From Paraburkholderia solitsugae (GTDB lineage: Bacteria; Pseudomonadota; Gammaproteobacteria; Burkholderiales; Burkholderiaceae), in assembly GCF_013177695.1 (NCBI RefSeq), contig NZ_WOEY01000083.1, positions 62,001 through 126,000 on the forward strand: 64,000 nt of DNA, read 5' to 3'. Below the pieces are notes generated by a model that made no database searches, was not told where the DNA came from, and saw only the letters and a list, made by a program, of their open reading frames with translations. The position numbers and the translations under genes are program-made. This document shows positions 1 to 9,026 of this stretch, one piece after another; within the stretch, counting starts at the first letter, position 1, and every line of letters starts with the position of its first letter.

Positions 1-337
1 GCGCGGCTCGCTGACGACGTTCTCGATTGCCAACGACGTCTCCAAGTACTTCGCGATTATCCCGGCTGCCTTTGCGAGCACCTATCCGGCACTGAACAGG
101 CTGAACGTGATGCATCTGGCCACACCGGCCTCGGCGATCATGTCGGCGGTGATCTTCAACGCACTGATCATCGTGCTGCTGATTCCGCTGGCGCTGAAGG
201 GCGTGAAGTACCGGCCGCTCGGTGCCTCGATCCTGCTGCGCCGCAATCTGCTGGTATATGGCCTTGGCGGGATCATCGTGCCGTTTATCGGCATCAAGCT
301 GATCGACATGGTGCTGGCCGCGCTCGGCTGGGTTTAA
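1..337 (+). CDS. kdpB: Potassium-transporting ATPase subunit B, C-terminal end (partial)
   Basis: Only the last 111 or so residues are inside the window; the reading frame is open from base 2 and the gene begins upstream. KdpB is the P-type ATPase subunit of the high-affinity potassium pump KdpFABC in the inner membrane. The visible part starts with the conserved stretch RGSLTTFSIANDVSKYFAII and runs through the last membrane helices, ending in VLAALGWV. kdpC follows after 54 bases, so both belong to the kdp operon. The identification is firm because this C-terminal segment is strongly conserved in KdpB. Confidence 0.93.
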   Translation, partial: RGSLTTFSIANDVSKYFAIIPAAFASTYPALNRLNVMHLATPASAIMSAVIFNALIIVLLIPLALKGVKYRPLGASILLRRNLLVYGLGGIIVPFIGIKLIDMVLAALGWV

Positions 338-391
338 CAGGCTGTGTCCGGCGGCATTGGCTGCCGGACGCGTCTAAAAGGATTGCCAATC

Positions 392-967
392 ATGAAACTT
401 TTTCGTCCGCTTATCGTGATCTTTGTCGTGCTGTCGGCGATCACGGGTCTCGCTTACCCGGCCGTGATGACCGCCATCGGCCAGACCGCGTTCCACGATC
501 AGGTCAACGGCAGCATGATCGAACAGAACGGCAAGGTGGTCGGCTCGAAGCTGATCGGCCAGCAGTTCGATGCGCCGCAGTACTTCTGGGGCCGTCTGTC
601 GGCCATCAGCCCGAAACCGTACGACTCGACGAACTCGGGTGGCTCGAACCTCGGGCCGACCAACCCGGCGTTGTCGGATGAAGTCAAAGGCCGTCTCGAC
701 GCGTTGAAAGCGGCGGGTACCGACATGTCGAAGCCGGTGCCGATCGACCTCGTGACGTCGTCGGGTAGTGGCCTCGATCCGGAAATCAGCCCGGCTGCGG
801 CGGCTTACCAGATCGACCGTGTCGCGAAGGCGCGCAAGATGTCGCCGAACGACGTGCAGGCGCTGGTCGACCGCTACACCACCGGCCGCCAGTTCGGTGT
901 ACTTGGTGAAGCACGCGTCAACGTGCTGCAGTTGAATCTCGCACTCGACGCTGCGCATCAAGGCTAA
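392..967 (+). CDS. kdpC: Potassium-transporting ATPase subunit C
   Basis: 191 residues, the usual KdpC length. KdpC is the single-span subunit that stabilises the KdpFABC potassium pump. A membrane segment lies at about residues 5-27 (LFRPLIVIFVVLSAITGLAYP), followed by the periplasmic domain with the family signature QYFWGRLSA and SNLGPTNP near the middle. I chose the ATG at 392 because AAAAGGA stands a few bases upstream and the protein then begins at MKLFRP; an upstream GTG at 344 in frame would add 16 residues unlike the family. A strong hairpin with a T-rich tail follows the stop codon. Confidence 0.95.
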   Translation: MKLFRPLIVIFVVLSAITGLAYPAVMTAIGQTAFHDQVNGSMIEQNGKVVGSKLIGQQFDAPQYFWGRLSAISPKPYDSTNSGGSNLGPTNPALSDEVKGRLDALKAAGTDMSKPVPIDLVTSSGSGLDPEISPAAAAYQIDRVAKARKMSPNDVQALVDRYTTGRQFGVLGEARVNVLQLNLALDAAHQG

Positions 968-985
968 GCGAGTGGGGAGGACAAG

Positions 986-1019
986 GACGGCGCCCGGTGC
1001 GGCGCCGTCTTTGCCTTTT
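986..1019 (+). terminator. Hairpin terminator between kdpC and kdpD
   Basis: Nine-base perfect stem GACGGCGCC (986-994) and GGCGCCGTC (1001-1009) around a six-base loop, followed by TTTGCCTTTT. It lies 18 bases after the kdpC stop and 134 bases before kdpD, so it could end the structural-gene transcript or lower the amount reaching kdpDE. Confidence 0.7.
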
Positions 1020-1153
1020 GTGGCGCGGCGTTTTGTGGCCGCCATTTGACGGGGCCGCCATTTGCGGTGAAGCCACTACCGTGCCACCATGTACCTGATG
1101 CAGCCCCGTGGACCCACGCAGGCTGTCATCGAACAGACCCATAAACAGAAAGC

Positions 1154-3988
1154 ATGAACCGACCCGATCCTGACGAACTGCTCGACAAGCTGCAACGCGA
1201 CGAAGAAAAGCGTCAGCGGGGCAGGCTGAAGGTTTTCTTCGGCGCGTCGGCGGGCGTCGGCAAGACCTATGCGATGTTGCAGGCCGCGCGGCGCCGAGCC
1301 GATGAAGGCGCGGACGTGGTGGTCGGCATCGCCGAAACGCATGGCCGCAGCGAAACCGCTGCGCTGCTCGAAGGGCTCGACGTGCTGCCGCTCGCGGTGA
1401 TCGAGTATCGCGGCCGCAAGCTTGGCGAGTTCGATCTCGACGCCGCGCTCGCCCGCAAACCGCAACTGATTCTCGTCGACGAGCTCGCGCATTCGAACGT
1501 GCAGGGCGCACGGCATCTGAAGCGCTGGCAGGACGTCTACGAACTGCTCGATGCGGGCATCGACGTCTACACCACGGTCAACGTCCAGCACCTCGAAAGC
1601 CTGAACGACGTCGTCGGCCAGATCACCGGCATCCGCGTCTGGGAGACGGTGCCCGACCGCGTGTTCGATCGCGCCGACGAAGTCACGCTGGTCGACCTGC
1701 CCGCCGAAGAACTGCTCGACCGGATGCGCGACGGTAAGGTGTATTTGCCGCAGCAGGCCGAGCGCGCGGTGCGCAACTTCTTTCGCAAGGGCAACCTGAT
1801 CGCGCTGCGCGAGCTGGCATTGCGCCGTACCGCCGACCGTGTCGATGCGCAGATGCGGGAATATCGCGCCGATCGTTCGATCCAGCGGATCTGGCAGGCG
1901 CGTGAGCGCTTGCTGGTGTGCGTCGGCCCCGGCCCGGAAGCGCCGATGCTGGTGCGCGCGGCAGCGCGCCTCGCCGCCAGCCTGAAGGCTGACTGGATCG
2001 CCGTCTATGTGGAAACGCCCGCACTGCAGCGCCTGCCCGACGCGCGTCGCGAACGCACGCTGAACGCCTTGAAGCTCGCCGCCGAACTCGGCGCCGAAAC
2101 CGCGACGCTCGCCGGTACCGATGCGGTTGTCGCGCTGATCGGTTACGCGCAGGCTCGCAATGTCTCGAAGCTGGTAGCCGGCGCTTCGGCGCGCACCGGT
2201 TTCAAGCGCTGGCTGCGCCGACCGCTTGGCGAGCGCATCGCCGAACGCGCGGGCGATCTCGATCTCACGCTGATTCGCGCGTCGTCGGAACGTGATGGCG
2301 CTGAACATCGCCGCTTACTGAACACCACCGCCAACGCGTGGCGCGAGGCGTTGAGCACGGCGCGCGAACGCCGTTCGCCGCCGCGCGCCTACGGCATCGC
2401 GCTGGCGATCTGTGCGGCCATTACGCTGCTGTCGAGCCAGCTGATCGACCATATCGATCTGACCAACCTCGTCATGCTGTACCTGCTCGGCGTGATCTTC
2501 ACCGCCGTGAAGCTGGGGCGCGGGCCGGGCGTCGTGCTGTCGTTCATAAGCGTGGCGGCATTCGATTTCTTCTTCGTGCCACCACGCATGTCGTTGTCGG
2601 TGTCCGATACGCAGTATCTGTTGACCTTCTTCAGCATGCTGCTGACGTCGCTCGTCATCAGCCATCTCACGTCGAGCTTGCGCCGCGAGGCGAGTGTTGC
2701 GCGGCGTCGGGAGCAACGCACCGGCGCGATGTATGCGATGGCGCGTGAGCTGGCGGCGGCGCTTACCATGGAGCAGATCGTCGGCATCGGCAGCCGGCAT
2801 GTCAGCGAAGTGTTCGGCGCGCGCGTCGCGATCCTGTTGCCGGACAGCGTCGATCAGGTGAAGCAGAAGATCGAAGACCCGGATGCAACGATCACGCTCG
2901 AAGGTGAGATGCTCGACATCGACGTCGGCCAATGGGTCTACGATCAGCAGAAGCCAGCCGGGCACGGCACCGATACGCTGCCGGCCGCTGCCGCGCTGTA
3001 CCTGCCGCTGAAGGCGCCGATGCGCACGCGCGGCGTGCTTGCGGTCGTGATGCGCGACGAGCGCGAGCTGGACGTGCCCGAGCAGCAGCGCATGCTCGAC
3101 GCGTTCGCCGCGCAAATCGCGCTGGCCCTCGAGCGTGTGCACTACGTCGACATCGCGCGCGATGCGCTCGTCAATATGGAATCGGAGCGCTTGCGCAACT
3201 CGCTGCTGTCGGCGATATCGCACGATCTGCGCACGCCCTTGACCACGATTGTCGGTTTCTCGTCGATGCTGGCGCAATCGCGTGAGGCGCATCCCGGTGC
3301 GCAACCCGGCGACGATCTGGTCGACGCGATCCACGAAGAAGCGCTGCGTATGACCGGCATCGTCACCAATCTGCTCGACATGGCGCGCTTGCAGGCAGGT
3401 AGCCTGCAACTGAACCAGCAGTGGACGCTCCTCGAAGAAACGGTGGGCGCGGCGCTGCGCGCATGCAAACGCGTGCTGGCGAGTCATCCGGTGCAGGTGA
3501 AGCTGCCCGCGGATTTGCCGCTGCTGCACCTCGATGCCGTGCTGATGGAGCGGCTCTTCTCGAACCTGTTCGAGAACGCGGCCAAATACACCCCGCCGGA
3601 CACACCCTTGACGATCGGCGCGCAACGTCTCGACGCGGACGGCAAGTCGTTCGTACGTGTCGCTGTCGACGACAACGGGCCGGGCCTGCCGGCCGGCATG
3701 GAAGCGCGGGTGTTCGAGAAATTCACGCGCGGCGAGAAGGAGTCGGCCAAGCCGGGCATCGGCCTCGGCCTCGCGATCTGCCGCGCAATCGTCGAAGCGC
3801 ACGGCGGTACAATCGGCGCGCTCAATCGTCTGTCACCGGACGGTCGCGTCGAAGGCGCGCGCTTCTGGTTCACCTTGCCGGTGGAAACGCCGCCCGAAGC
3901 ACCCGATGCGCTGGAAGACGAAGGCGCCGACGCTTTGCCCGACCGCGATTCAACTCCTAACCTGCTTTCCAAGCCTAGCCATGAGTGA
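1154..3988 (+). CDS. kdpD: Osmosensitive K+ channel sensor histidine kinase KdpD
   Basis: 944 residues, somewhat longer than the roughly 895-residue E. coli protein. It senses low potassium or turgor and controls kdpFABC through KdpE. Domain order: N-terminal KdpD domain with Walker A GASAGVGKTY (residues 30-39), a universal-stress-like domain near 245-370, four membrane helices at about 395-510, a GAF-like region, the HisKA phosphoacceptor His690 in SAISHDLRTPLTT, and the HATPase domain with N box (FENAAKYTPP) and GIGLGLAI. The last bases overlap the start of kdpE by eight bases, which points to translational coupling. The Shine-Dalgarno sequence at the start is weak. Confidence 0.96.
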   Translation: MNRPDPDELLDKLQRDEEKRQRGRLKVFFGASAGVGKTYAMLQAARRRADEGADVVVGIAETHGRSETAALLEGLDVLPLAVIEYRGRKLGEFDLDAALARKPQLILVDELAHSNVQGARHLKRWQDVYELLDAGIDVYTTVNVQHLESLNDVVGQITGIRVWETVPDRVFDRADEVTLVDLPAEELLDRMRDGKVYLPQQAERAVRNFFRKGNLIALRELALRRTADRVDAQMREYRADRSIQRIWQARERLLVCVGPGPEAPMLVRAAARLAASLKADWIAVYVETPALQRLPDARRERTLNALKLAAELGAETATLAGTDAVVALIGYAQARNVSKLVAGASARTGFKRWLRRPLGERIAERAGDLDLTLIRASSERDGAEHRRLLNTTANAWREALSTARERRSPPRAYGIALAICAAITLLSSQLIDHIDLTNLVMLYLLGVIFTAVKLGRGPGVVLSFISVAAFDFFFVPPRMSLSVSDTQYLLTFFSMLLTSLVISHLTSSLRREASVARRREQRTGAMYAMARELAAALTMEQIVGIGSRHVSEVFGARVAILLPDSVDQVKQKIEDPDATITLEGEMLDIDVGQWVYDQQKPAGHGTDTLPAAAALYLPLKAPMRTRGVLAVVMRDERELDVPEQQRMLDAFAAQIALALERVHYVDIARDALVNMESERLRNSLLSAISHDLRTPLTTIVGFSSMLAQSREAHPGAQPGDDLVDAIHEEALRMTGIVTNLLDMARLQAGSLQLNQQWTLLEETVGAALRACKRVLASHPVQVKLPADLPLLHLDAVLMERLFSNLFENAAKYTPPDTPLTIGAQRLDADGKSFVRVAVDDNGPGLPAGMEARVFEKFTRGEKESAKPGIGLGLAICRAIVEAHGGTIGALNRLSPDGRVEGARFWFTLPVETPPEAPDALEDEGADALPDRDSTPNLLSKPSHE

Positions 3989-4679
3989 CCCGAGCATCAC
4001 CGTCGTCCTGATTGAAGACGAAAAGCAGATTCGCCGTTTCGTGCGAACCGCGCTGGAAGGCGAGGGCATCGTCGTGCACGACGCCGAGACCGGCAAGCAA
4101 GGTCTCGTCGAAGCCGCGACGCGCAAGCCCGATCTCGTCATCGTCGATCTCGGCTTGCCCGACACCGACGGTCTCGACGTGATCCGTGAGCTGCGTGGCT
4201 GGAGTGAGTTGCCGGTCATCGTGCTGTCGGCGCGCACCCAGGAAACCGAGAAAGTCGCCGCGCTCGATGCCGGGGCGGACGATTACCTCACCAAGCCGTT
4301 TGGCGTCTCCGAACTGCTTGCGCGGATCCGCGCGCATATGCGGCGCCGCAATCAGGGCGGCGCGAATGAATCGCCGCTGGTGCGCTTCGGCGCGGTGACG
4401 GTCGATCTGGCCTTGCGCCAGGTGAGCCGCGACGGCGCCGCTGTCCATCTCACACCGATCGAATACCGCCTGCTGGCGACGCTGGTGCGCCACGCCGGCC
4501 GCGTGCTGACGCACCGGCAATTGCTGCGCGACGTGTGGGGGCCGTCGCATGTCGAGAGCCATCACTATCTGCGTATCTATATGGCGCATCTGCGCGGGAA
4601 ACTGGAGCGTGACCCGGCGCAACCGGAACATATCATTACGGAAACGGGCGTGGGATACCGGCTGGTTGGCGCGATTTGA
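3981..4679 (+). CDS. kdpE: Response regulator KdpE
   Basis: 232 residues, OmpR/PhoB type. It is phosphorylated by KdpD and activates the kdp promoter. The receiver domain carries the acidic pair in IEDE (residues 11-14), the phosphoacceptor Asp56 in VIVDLGLPD and Lys105 in DYLTKPF. The C-terminal winged helix spans about 135-230 and ends in ETGVGYRLVG. The ATG lies inside the last codons of kdpD (ATGAGTGA), giving an eight-base overlap. No kdp promoter is visible because the operon start is outside the window. Confidence 0.96.
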   Translation: MSDPSITVVLIEDEKQIRRFVRTALEGEGIVVHDAETGKQGLVEAATRKPDLVIVDLGLPDTDGLDVIRELRGWSELPVIVLSARTQETEKVAALDAGADDYLTKPFGVSELLARIRAHMRRRNQGGANESPLVRFGAVTVDLALRQVSRDGAAVHLTPIEYRLLATLVRHAGRVLTHRQLLRDVWGPSHVESHHYLRIYMAHLRGKLERDPAQPEHIITETGVGYRLVGAI

Positions 4680-4745
4680 GCCTGTCCGAGGCGTCCGCCG
4701 TGCCCTTGCGGCTGCTCGCCGCAGCAAGGCGGCGCGCTATTTTGG

Positions 4746-4751
4746 TATAAT
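4746..4751 (+). promoter_or_regulatory. -10 element in front of the guanidine riboswitch
   Basis: A perfect TATAAT hexamer. Transcription would start about 8 bases later, directly in front of the first riboswitch hairpin. No convincing -35 is seen 16-18 bases upstream. Confidence 0.55.
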
Positions 4752-4762
4752 TACAAGATCGT

Positions 4763-4803
4763 AAGGACGGCCTTGCGCATCTGCTACAAACGGGGACGGC
4801 CCC
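4763..4803 (+). promoter_or_regulatory. Guanidine-II (mini-ykkC) riboswitch
   Basis: Two small hairpins with identical ACGG loops: AAGG-ACGG-CCTT at 4763-4774 and GGGG-ACGG-CCCC at 4792-4803, joined by 17 bases. Paired hairpins with ACGR loops define the guanidine-II class, in which guanidinium binding joins the two loops and exposes the ribosome binding site. The second hairpin is close to the GGAG at about 4814 of the exporter gene, as expected for translational control. The downstream gene is a family known to be controlled by this class, which supports the call. Confidence 0.92.
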
Positions 4804-4824
4804 ATCTGACCATGGAGCTGTCTC

Positions 4825-5145
4825 ATGTCCTGGATTCTTCTGCTGATTGCCGGTTTGCTCGAAGTCGCGTGGGCGGCCGGTCTCAAAACCTCCGATGGCT
4901 TCACCCGGCTCTGGCCCTCCGTGTTCACGGCCGTGACCGCGCTCGGTAGCTTTGTTCTGCTCGCCATGGCGATGCGCCAACTGCCGCTTGGCACGGCCTA
5001 CGCCGTGTGGACGGGGATTGGCGCGGTCGGCGCGTTCATCTTCGGCATCGTCATGATGGGCGAGGCCCTGACGGTCGCGCGGGTGGCGAGCGCGGCGCTG
5101 ATCGTGATCGGTTTGATCGGGTTGAAGCTGTCGTCGGGGCATTGA
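4825..5145 (+). CDS. gdx: SMR-family guanidinium exporter (SugE/Gdx type)
   Basis: 106 residues with four membrane helices. It belongs to the SugE/Gdx branch of the small multidrug resistance family, which forms antiparallel dimers and exports guanidinium in exchange for protons. The N-terminus MSWILLLIAGLLEVAWAAGLK carries the essential Glu13, and the stretch GTAYAVWTGIGAVGA is typical of this branch rather than of EmrE-type polyspecific pumps. GGAG stands about 7 bases before the ATG. The guanidine-II riboswitch immediately upstream strongly favours guanidinium as the substrate. The gene stands alone after kdpE. Confidence 0.93.
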   Translation: MSWILLLIAGLLEVAWAAGLKTSDGFTRLWPSVFTAVTALGSFVLLAMAMRQLPLGTAYAVWTGIGAVGAFIFGIVMMGEALTVARVASAALIVIGLIGLKLSSGH

Positions 5146-5248
5146 GCCCCGTTGGCGAGCCCGATTATCGTGTCCGCGTGCGCTCGCACTATCCACCATT
5201 AGAGTCCGCCATTTGTTCGCCGCTCTGCGTTCTGCGAATTAACGTGGC

Positions 5249-5254
5249 TATAAT
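5249..5254 (+). promoter_or_regulatory. Possible -10 element upstream of the DUF4126 gene
   Basis: A TATAAT hexamer 140 bases before the start codon at 5394, in otherwise GC-rich sequence. No matching -35 hexamer is convincing, so this is tentative. Confidence 0.35.
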
Positions 5255-5393
5255 GGGATGGAATCCAACCTGAATTTGCCCGCGGCCCATTTGGCGCGGC
5301 CGGCTTGGCGCGGGTCTGACGACTTCGGTGCGGCGACTCCCTTCCCATTGCCCGTCGAAGCGCCTGGCACGCACAGCGCGCCTGGAGGCGGCC

Positions 5394-6005
5394 ATGCTTG
5401 AATCACTTTCGCTCGCTGCGGGCCTCTCATGGGGCAGCGGTCTGCGCCTCTATCTGACAGTCCTGCTGGCCGGCGTGTTCGCACGTCTCGGCCTCATCCA
5501 TCTACCCGATACGCTGTCCGCCCTGTCGTCGCCGTGGGTAATCGGTGTAGCCGGCGTGCTGACGGTCACTGAATTTCTCGCCGACAAAATCCCCGCGTTC
5601 GATTCCTTATGGGACGCGGTCCATACCTTTATCCGTATTCCGGCCGGCGCCGTGCTGGCGGCCGGCGCGCTCGGCCATGCCGATCCTGCGCTGCTGACGG
5701 TCGCGGCACTCGCGGGCGGCACGCTGGCGGGCACCGCGCATCTGGCGAAAGCGGGCACGCGCGCGCTGATCAATTTGTCGCCGGAACCGGTGTCGAATGT
5801 CGTGACGTCGACCGCTGAAGACGGTCTCGTGTTCGGCGGCATGCTGCTCGCGCTGTTTGTGCCGGTCCTGTTCCTGGTGTTGATGGTGGGCTTCCTGATG
5901 CTGGCCGCTTGGGCGTTGCCGCGCCTTTGGCGCGGCGTGCAGGGTGGTTTTCGCGGGATGGCGACACATATGGTGTCGCGGTTTGCCAGGAGCAGGCACG
6001 ATTGA
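5394..6005 (+). CDS. DUF4126 domain membrane protein
   Basis: 203 residues, several hydrophobic segments, function unknown. The N-terminal pattern LAAGLSWGSGLRLYLTVLLAG and the later SPWVIGVAGVLTVTEFLADKIPAFDSLWDAVHT are characteristic of DUF4126 integral membrane proteins. GGAGG at 5384-5388 sets the start at 5394; a longer version from 5328 would add a basic, non-family N-terminus. The 3' end overlaps the TTG start of the next permease gene by four bases (TTGA), so the two are probably co-translated. No role can be assigned from the sequence. Confidence 0.85.
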   Translation: MLESLSLAAGLSWGSGLRLYLTVLLAGVFARLGLIHLPDTLSALSSPWVIGVAGVLTVTEFLADKIPAFDSLWDAVHTFIRIPAGAVLAAGALGHADPALLTVAALAGGTLAGTAHLAKAGTRALINLSPEPVSNVVTSTAEDGLVFGGMLLALFVPVLFLVLMVGFLMLAAWALPRLWRGVQGGFRGMATHMVSRFARSRHD

Positions 6006-8584
6006 GCGATACGGTAAGGGGTGTGACGGCACGGGCGGCCACACGGCCAACGCGCCGGCTGGGTGGCGCGGATGTGCTGCGCCAGGCCATCCGCATGACG
6101 GCGCGCGACTGGCGCGCCGGCGAACTGACGATGCTGCTGTTGGCGCTGGTGCTGGCCGTCGCGGCGTTGTCGAGTGTCGGCTTTCTGGCTGACCGTTTGC
6201 ATCAGGGGCTCGAGCGCGATGCGCGGCGCATGATCGCCGCTGATTTTATCGTTCGCGCCGATCATCCGGTCGATCCTCAGTTCGCGCAGCAAGCGCGAGC
6301 GCTCGGTCTGAATACCGCCAGCACGGCGATCTTTCCCAGCATGATCAACTCGACCGGCGCGCAGCCGGTCTCACGGCTGGCCGCCGTCAAGGCGGTGTCG
6401 CCGGGTTATCCGTTGCGCGGCGCGTTGCGGATCGCTGCGGCGCCGGGCGCGCCGGACCATCCCACGCAATCGATTCCGGCGCCGGGTACGGTATGGGTCG
6501 ATCAGGCCCTGCTCGACGCGTTGAAGCTGCATGTCGGCGACGCCGTAAAGGTCGGGTCTCGCAGCTTCACGATCGGCGCGGTCATCACGCGCGAACTCGA
6601 CCGTGGTTTCTCGTTCGTCAATTTTTCGCCGCGTTTGATGCTGCGTGCCGACGATGTCCAGTCGACCGGCCTCATCACCTACGGCAGCCGCGTGACCTAT
6701 CGGTTGCTGGTCGCGGGCACGGATGCTGCGGTGGCGCGCTTCGCGCAATTCGCGCATGACAAGGTGGACGGCGGCAAGATGCGCGGCGTTGCGCTCGAAT
6801 CGTTGCAGGACGGCCAGCCGCAAGTGCGCCAGACGCTCGATCGCGCGAGTCACTTCCTCACGCTGGTCTCGCTGCTCACCGCGTTGCTCGCGGCGGTGGC
6901 GATCGCGATGGCCGCGCATCGGTATATGCGCCGGCATCTGGATGGCTGCGCGGCGATGCGCTGTCTGGGTGTCAGCCAGGCCACGCTACGCGCGCTGTTC
7001 ACACTTGAATTCGTCGGGTTGGGTTTGATCGGCGGCGCGCTCGGCGTGGCGCTCGGTTACCTGGGGCACATGGCTTTGCTGACGTGGCTCGGTAGTCTGA
7101 TCGACGTCACGCTGCCGTACCCCACCGTATGGCCGGCGCTCGAAGGTATCGCGGCGGGTCTCGTGCTGCTGCTCGGCTTCGCTTTGCCGCCGTTGTTGCC
7201 GCTGACGCGCGTGCCGCCGGTGCGCGTGCTGCGTCGCGAATGGGGCGAAGCGGGGCGCACCGCCTGGGCCGCTTATGCGCTTGGCATCGTACTGTTCGCC
7301 GCACTCCTGATCGTCGCAGCCGGTGAGTTGAAGCTCGGCGGCATCGTCGCGGGCGGCTTCGCCGGCGGAATGCTGGTGTTCGCGTGCATCGCGCGGCTGG
7401 CGTTGTGGGGCGCTTCGCGTGTCGTGCGCAGCGAGCGCGTGAACGCGGGAATCGGCTGGCGCTACGCGTTGGCGTCGCTGGAGCGGCGCAGCGGCGCGAG
7501 TGCATTGCAGATCACCGCGCTTGGCATCGGCCTGATGTGCCTGTTGCTGATCGCGATGACGCGCAACGACCTGGTGGCCGGCTGGCGCAAATCGACGCCG
7601 CCCGATGCGCCGAACGAATTCATCATCGACATCCAGCCCGACCAGCGCGACGCCGTCACGCACTACCTGAGCACGCACGGCGTGCCCGGCACGGTGCTCG
7701 CGCCGATGGTGCGCGGCCGGCTGATCGCCATCAACGGCAAGCCGGTCAATCCGGATTCGTTCAAGGGCGACGATGCCAGGCGGCTCGTCGACCGCGAATT
7801 CAATCTGTCGTACACGACTGAGTTGCCCGACGACAACCGCCTTTCTGCCGGCACATGGTACGGCGACACGAAGACACCGCAGATTTCGATCGAGCAGGGG
7901 CTCGCGAAGCTGATCAACGTGAAGCCCGGCGACACGCTGCGCTTCGACGTGACGGGCTTGCAAATCGATGCGCCGGTGACGAGTGTGCGCAAGCTCGACT
8001 GGGGCTCGTTCAAGGTCAACTTTTTCGTGCTGATGCCGCCGGCCGCCTTGCAGGATTTCCCGGCGACGTTCATCACGAGTTTCCATTTGCCGCCGGAACA
8101 ACAGTCGACCATCGACGGGTTGATCGCCGCCTATCCGAACCTCACGGCGATCGACACCGGTCCGATTCTGGCGCAGGTGCAGCGCGTATTGCAGCAGGTG
8201 ATCGGCGCGGTGCAGTTCCTGTTCGCGTTCACGCTTGCGGCCGGCGTGCTGGTGCTCTACGCGGCGCTTGCCGGCACCCGCGATGAGCGTATGCGAGAAT
8301 CCGCGCTGTTGCGCGCGCTAGGGGCCTCGCATCGCCAGGTGCGCGCGGTGCAGATCGCCGAGTTTGTGGCGGTCGGCGCGCTGGCCGGGTTGATGGCGGC
8401 GCTCGGTGCGCAGGTGATCGGCTGGCAACTGGCGACGCGCGTGTTCGAGTTTTATCTGGCGTTCGATCCGTGGCTGCTGCCCGCGGGTATCGCAGCCGGA
8501 ATCGTCTGCGCGGGTGTGGGCGGCTGGCTTAGCTTGCGGCATGTGCTGGCGCGGCCGGCGTTGCAGTCACTGCGGGATGCGTGA
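6002..8584 (+). CDS. FtsX-like ABC transporter permease (YbbP type)
   Basis: About 860 residues with the layout of large MacB/FtsX-type permeases: one N-terminal helix (about residues 38-60), a large periplasmic domain, helices near 285-425, a second helix/periplasmic repeat from about 470, and three C-terminal helices after about residue 725. The stretch RDERMRESALLRALGASHRQV in the last core domain is a family hallmark. These permeases usually work with an adjacent ATPase (YbbA/LolD type) in moving envelope lipids or lipoproteins, but no ATPase gene lies next to it here. I chose TTG at 6002 because AGGAG stands nine bases upstream; the next in-frame ATG is at 6095. Confidence 0.85.
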   Translation: MSDTVRGVTARAATRPTRRLGGADVLRQAIRMTARDWRAGELTMLLLALVLAVAALSSVGFLADRLHQGLERDARRMIAADFIVRADHPVDPQFAQQARALGLNTASTAIFPSMINSTGAQPVSRLAAVKAVSPGYPLRGALRIAAAPGAPDHPTQSIPAPGTVWVDQALLDALKLHVGDAVKVGSRSFTIGAVITRELDRGFSFVNFSPRLMLRADDVQSTGLITYGSRVTYRLLVAGTDAAVARFAQFAHDKVDGGKMRGVALESLQDGQPQVRQTLDRASHFLTLVSLLTALLAAVAIAMAAHRYMRRHLDGCAAMRCLGVSQATLRALFTLEFVGLGLIGGALGVALGYLGHMALLTWLGSLIDVTLPYPTVWPALEGIAAGLVLLLGFALPPLLPLTRVPPVRVLRREWGEAGRTAWAAYALGIVLFAALLIVAAGELKLGGIVAGGFAGGMLVFACIARLALWGASRVVRSERVNAGIGWRYALASLERRSGASALQITALGIGLMCLLLIAMTRNDLVAGWRKSTPPDAPNEFIIDIQPDQRDAVTHYLSTHGVPGTVLAPMVRGRLIAINGKPVNPDSFKGDDARRLVDREFNLSYTTELPDDNRLSAGTWYGDTKTPQISIEQGLAKLINVKPGDTLRFDVTGLQIDAPVTSVRKLDWGSFKVNFFVLMPPAALQDFPATFITSFHLPPEQQSTIDGLIAAYPNLTAIDTGPILAQVQRVLQQVIGAVQFLFAFTLAAGVLVLYAALAGTRDERMRESALLRALGASHRQVRAVQIAEFVAVGALAGLMAALGAQVIGWQLATRVFEFYLAFDPWLLPAGIAAGIVCAGVGGWLSLRHVLARPALQSLRDA

Positions 8585-8612
8585 TTTTTCTTTCTTGTTT
8601 TTGTGATTGGGT

Positions 8613-9026
8613 ATGAGCGATCTTAACGACGAAGTCTCCGCCGCACAGCCGACGGCCTTCGAACTGGTGGGTGGTGAGGCGCGCGTGCGCGAGCTGGTCG
8701 ACCGGTTTTATGACTTGATGGATCTCGAAGCGGATTTCGCCGGGATCCGGGCTTTGCATCCGGAATCGCTCGACGGCTCTCGCGATAAGTTTTTCTGGTT
8801 CTTGTGCGGATGGATGGGTGGGCCCGACCATTACATCAGCCGGTTCGGCCATCCGAGGTTGAGGGCGAGGCATATGCCGTTTCCGATCGCTTCCAGCGAG
8901 CGGGACCAGTGGCTTCGGTGCATGGCATGGGCCATGGAAGACGTCGGGCTTTCGGAAGCGTTGAGGGAGCGGCTGCTGGCGTCGTTCTTCGAGACTGCGG
9001 ATTGGATGCGCAATCGCAATGGTTGA
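8613..9026 (+). CDS. Group II truncated haemoglobin
   Basis: 137 residues, the usual size of group II truncated globins (YjbI/trHbO family), which bind haem and oxygen or related ligands. Visible marks are the N-terminal FELVGGEARVRELVDRFYDLMD, the phenylalanine-tryptophan region DKFFWFLCGWMGGPDHY, the proximal histidine in RLRARHMPF and the tryptophan at G8 in RDQWLRCMAWAMEDV. The ATG at 8613 is preferred to the in-frame TTG six bases earlier. The stop overlaps the start of the DUF924 gene by eight bases, so the two are translationally coupled. Confidence 0.9.
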   Translation: MSDLNDEVSAAQPTAFELVGGEARVRELVDRFYDLMDLEADFAGIRALHPESLDGSRDKFFWFLCGWMGGPDHYISRFGHPRLRARHMPFPIASSERDQWLRCMAWAMEDVGLSEALRERLLASFFETADWMRNRNG

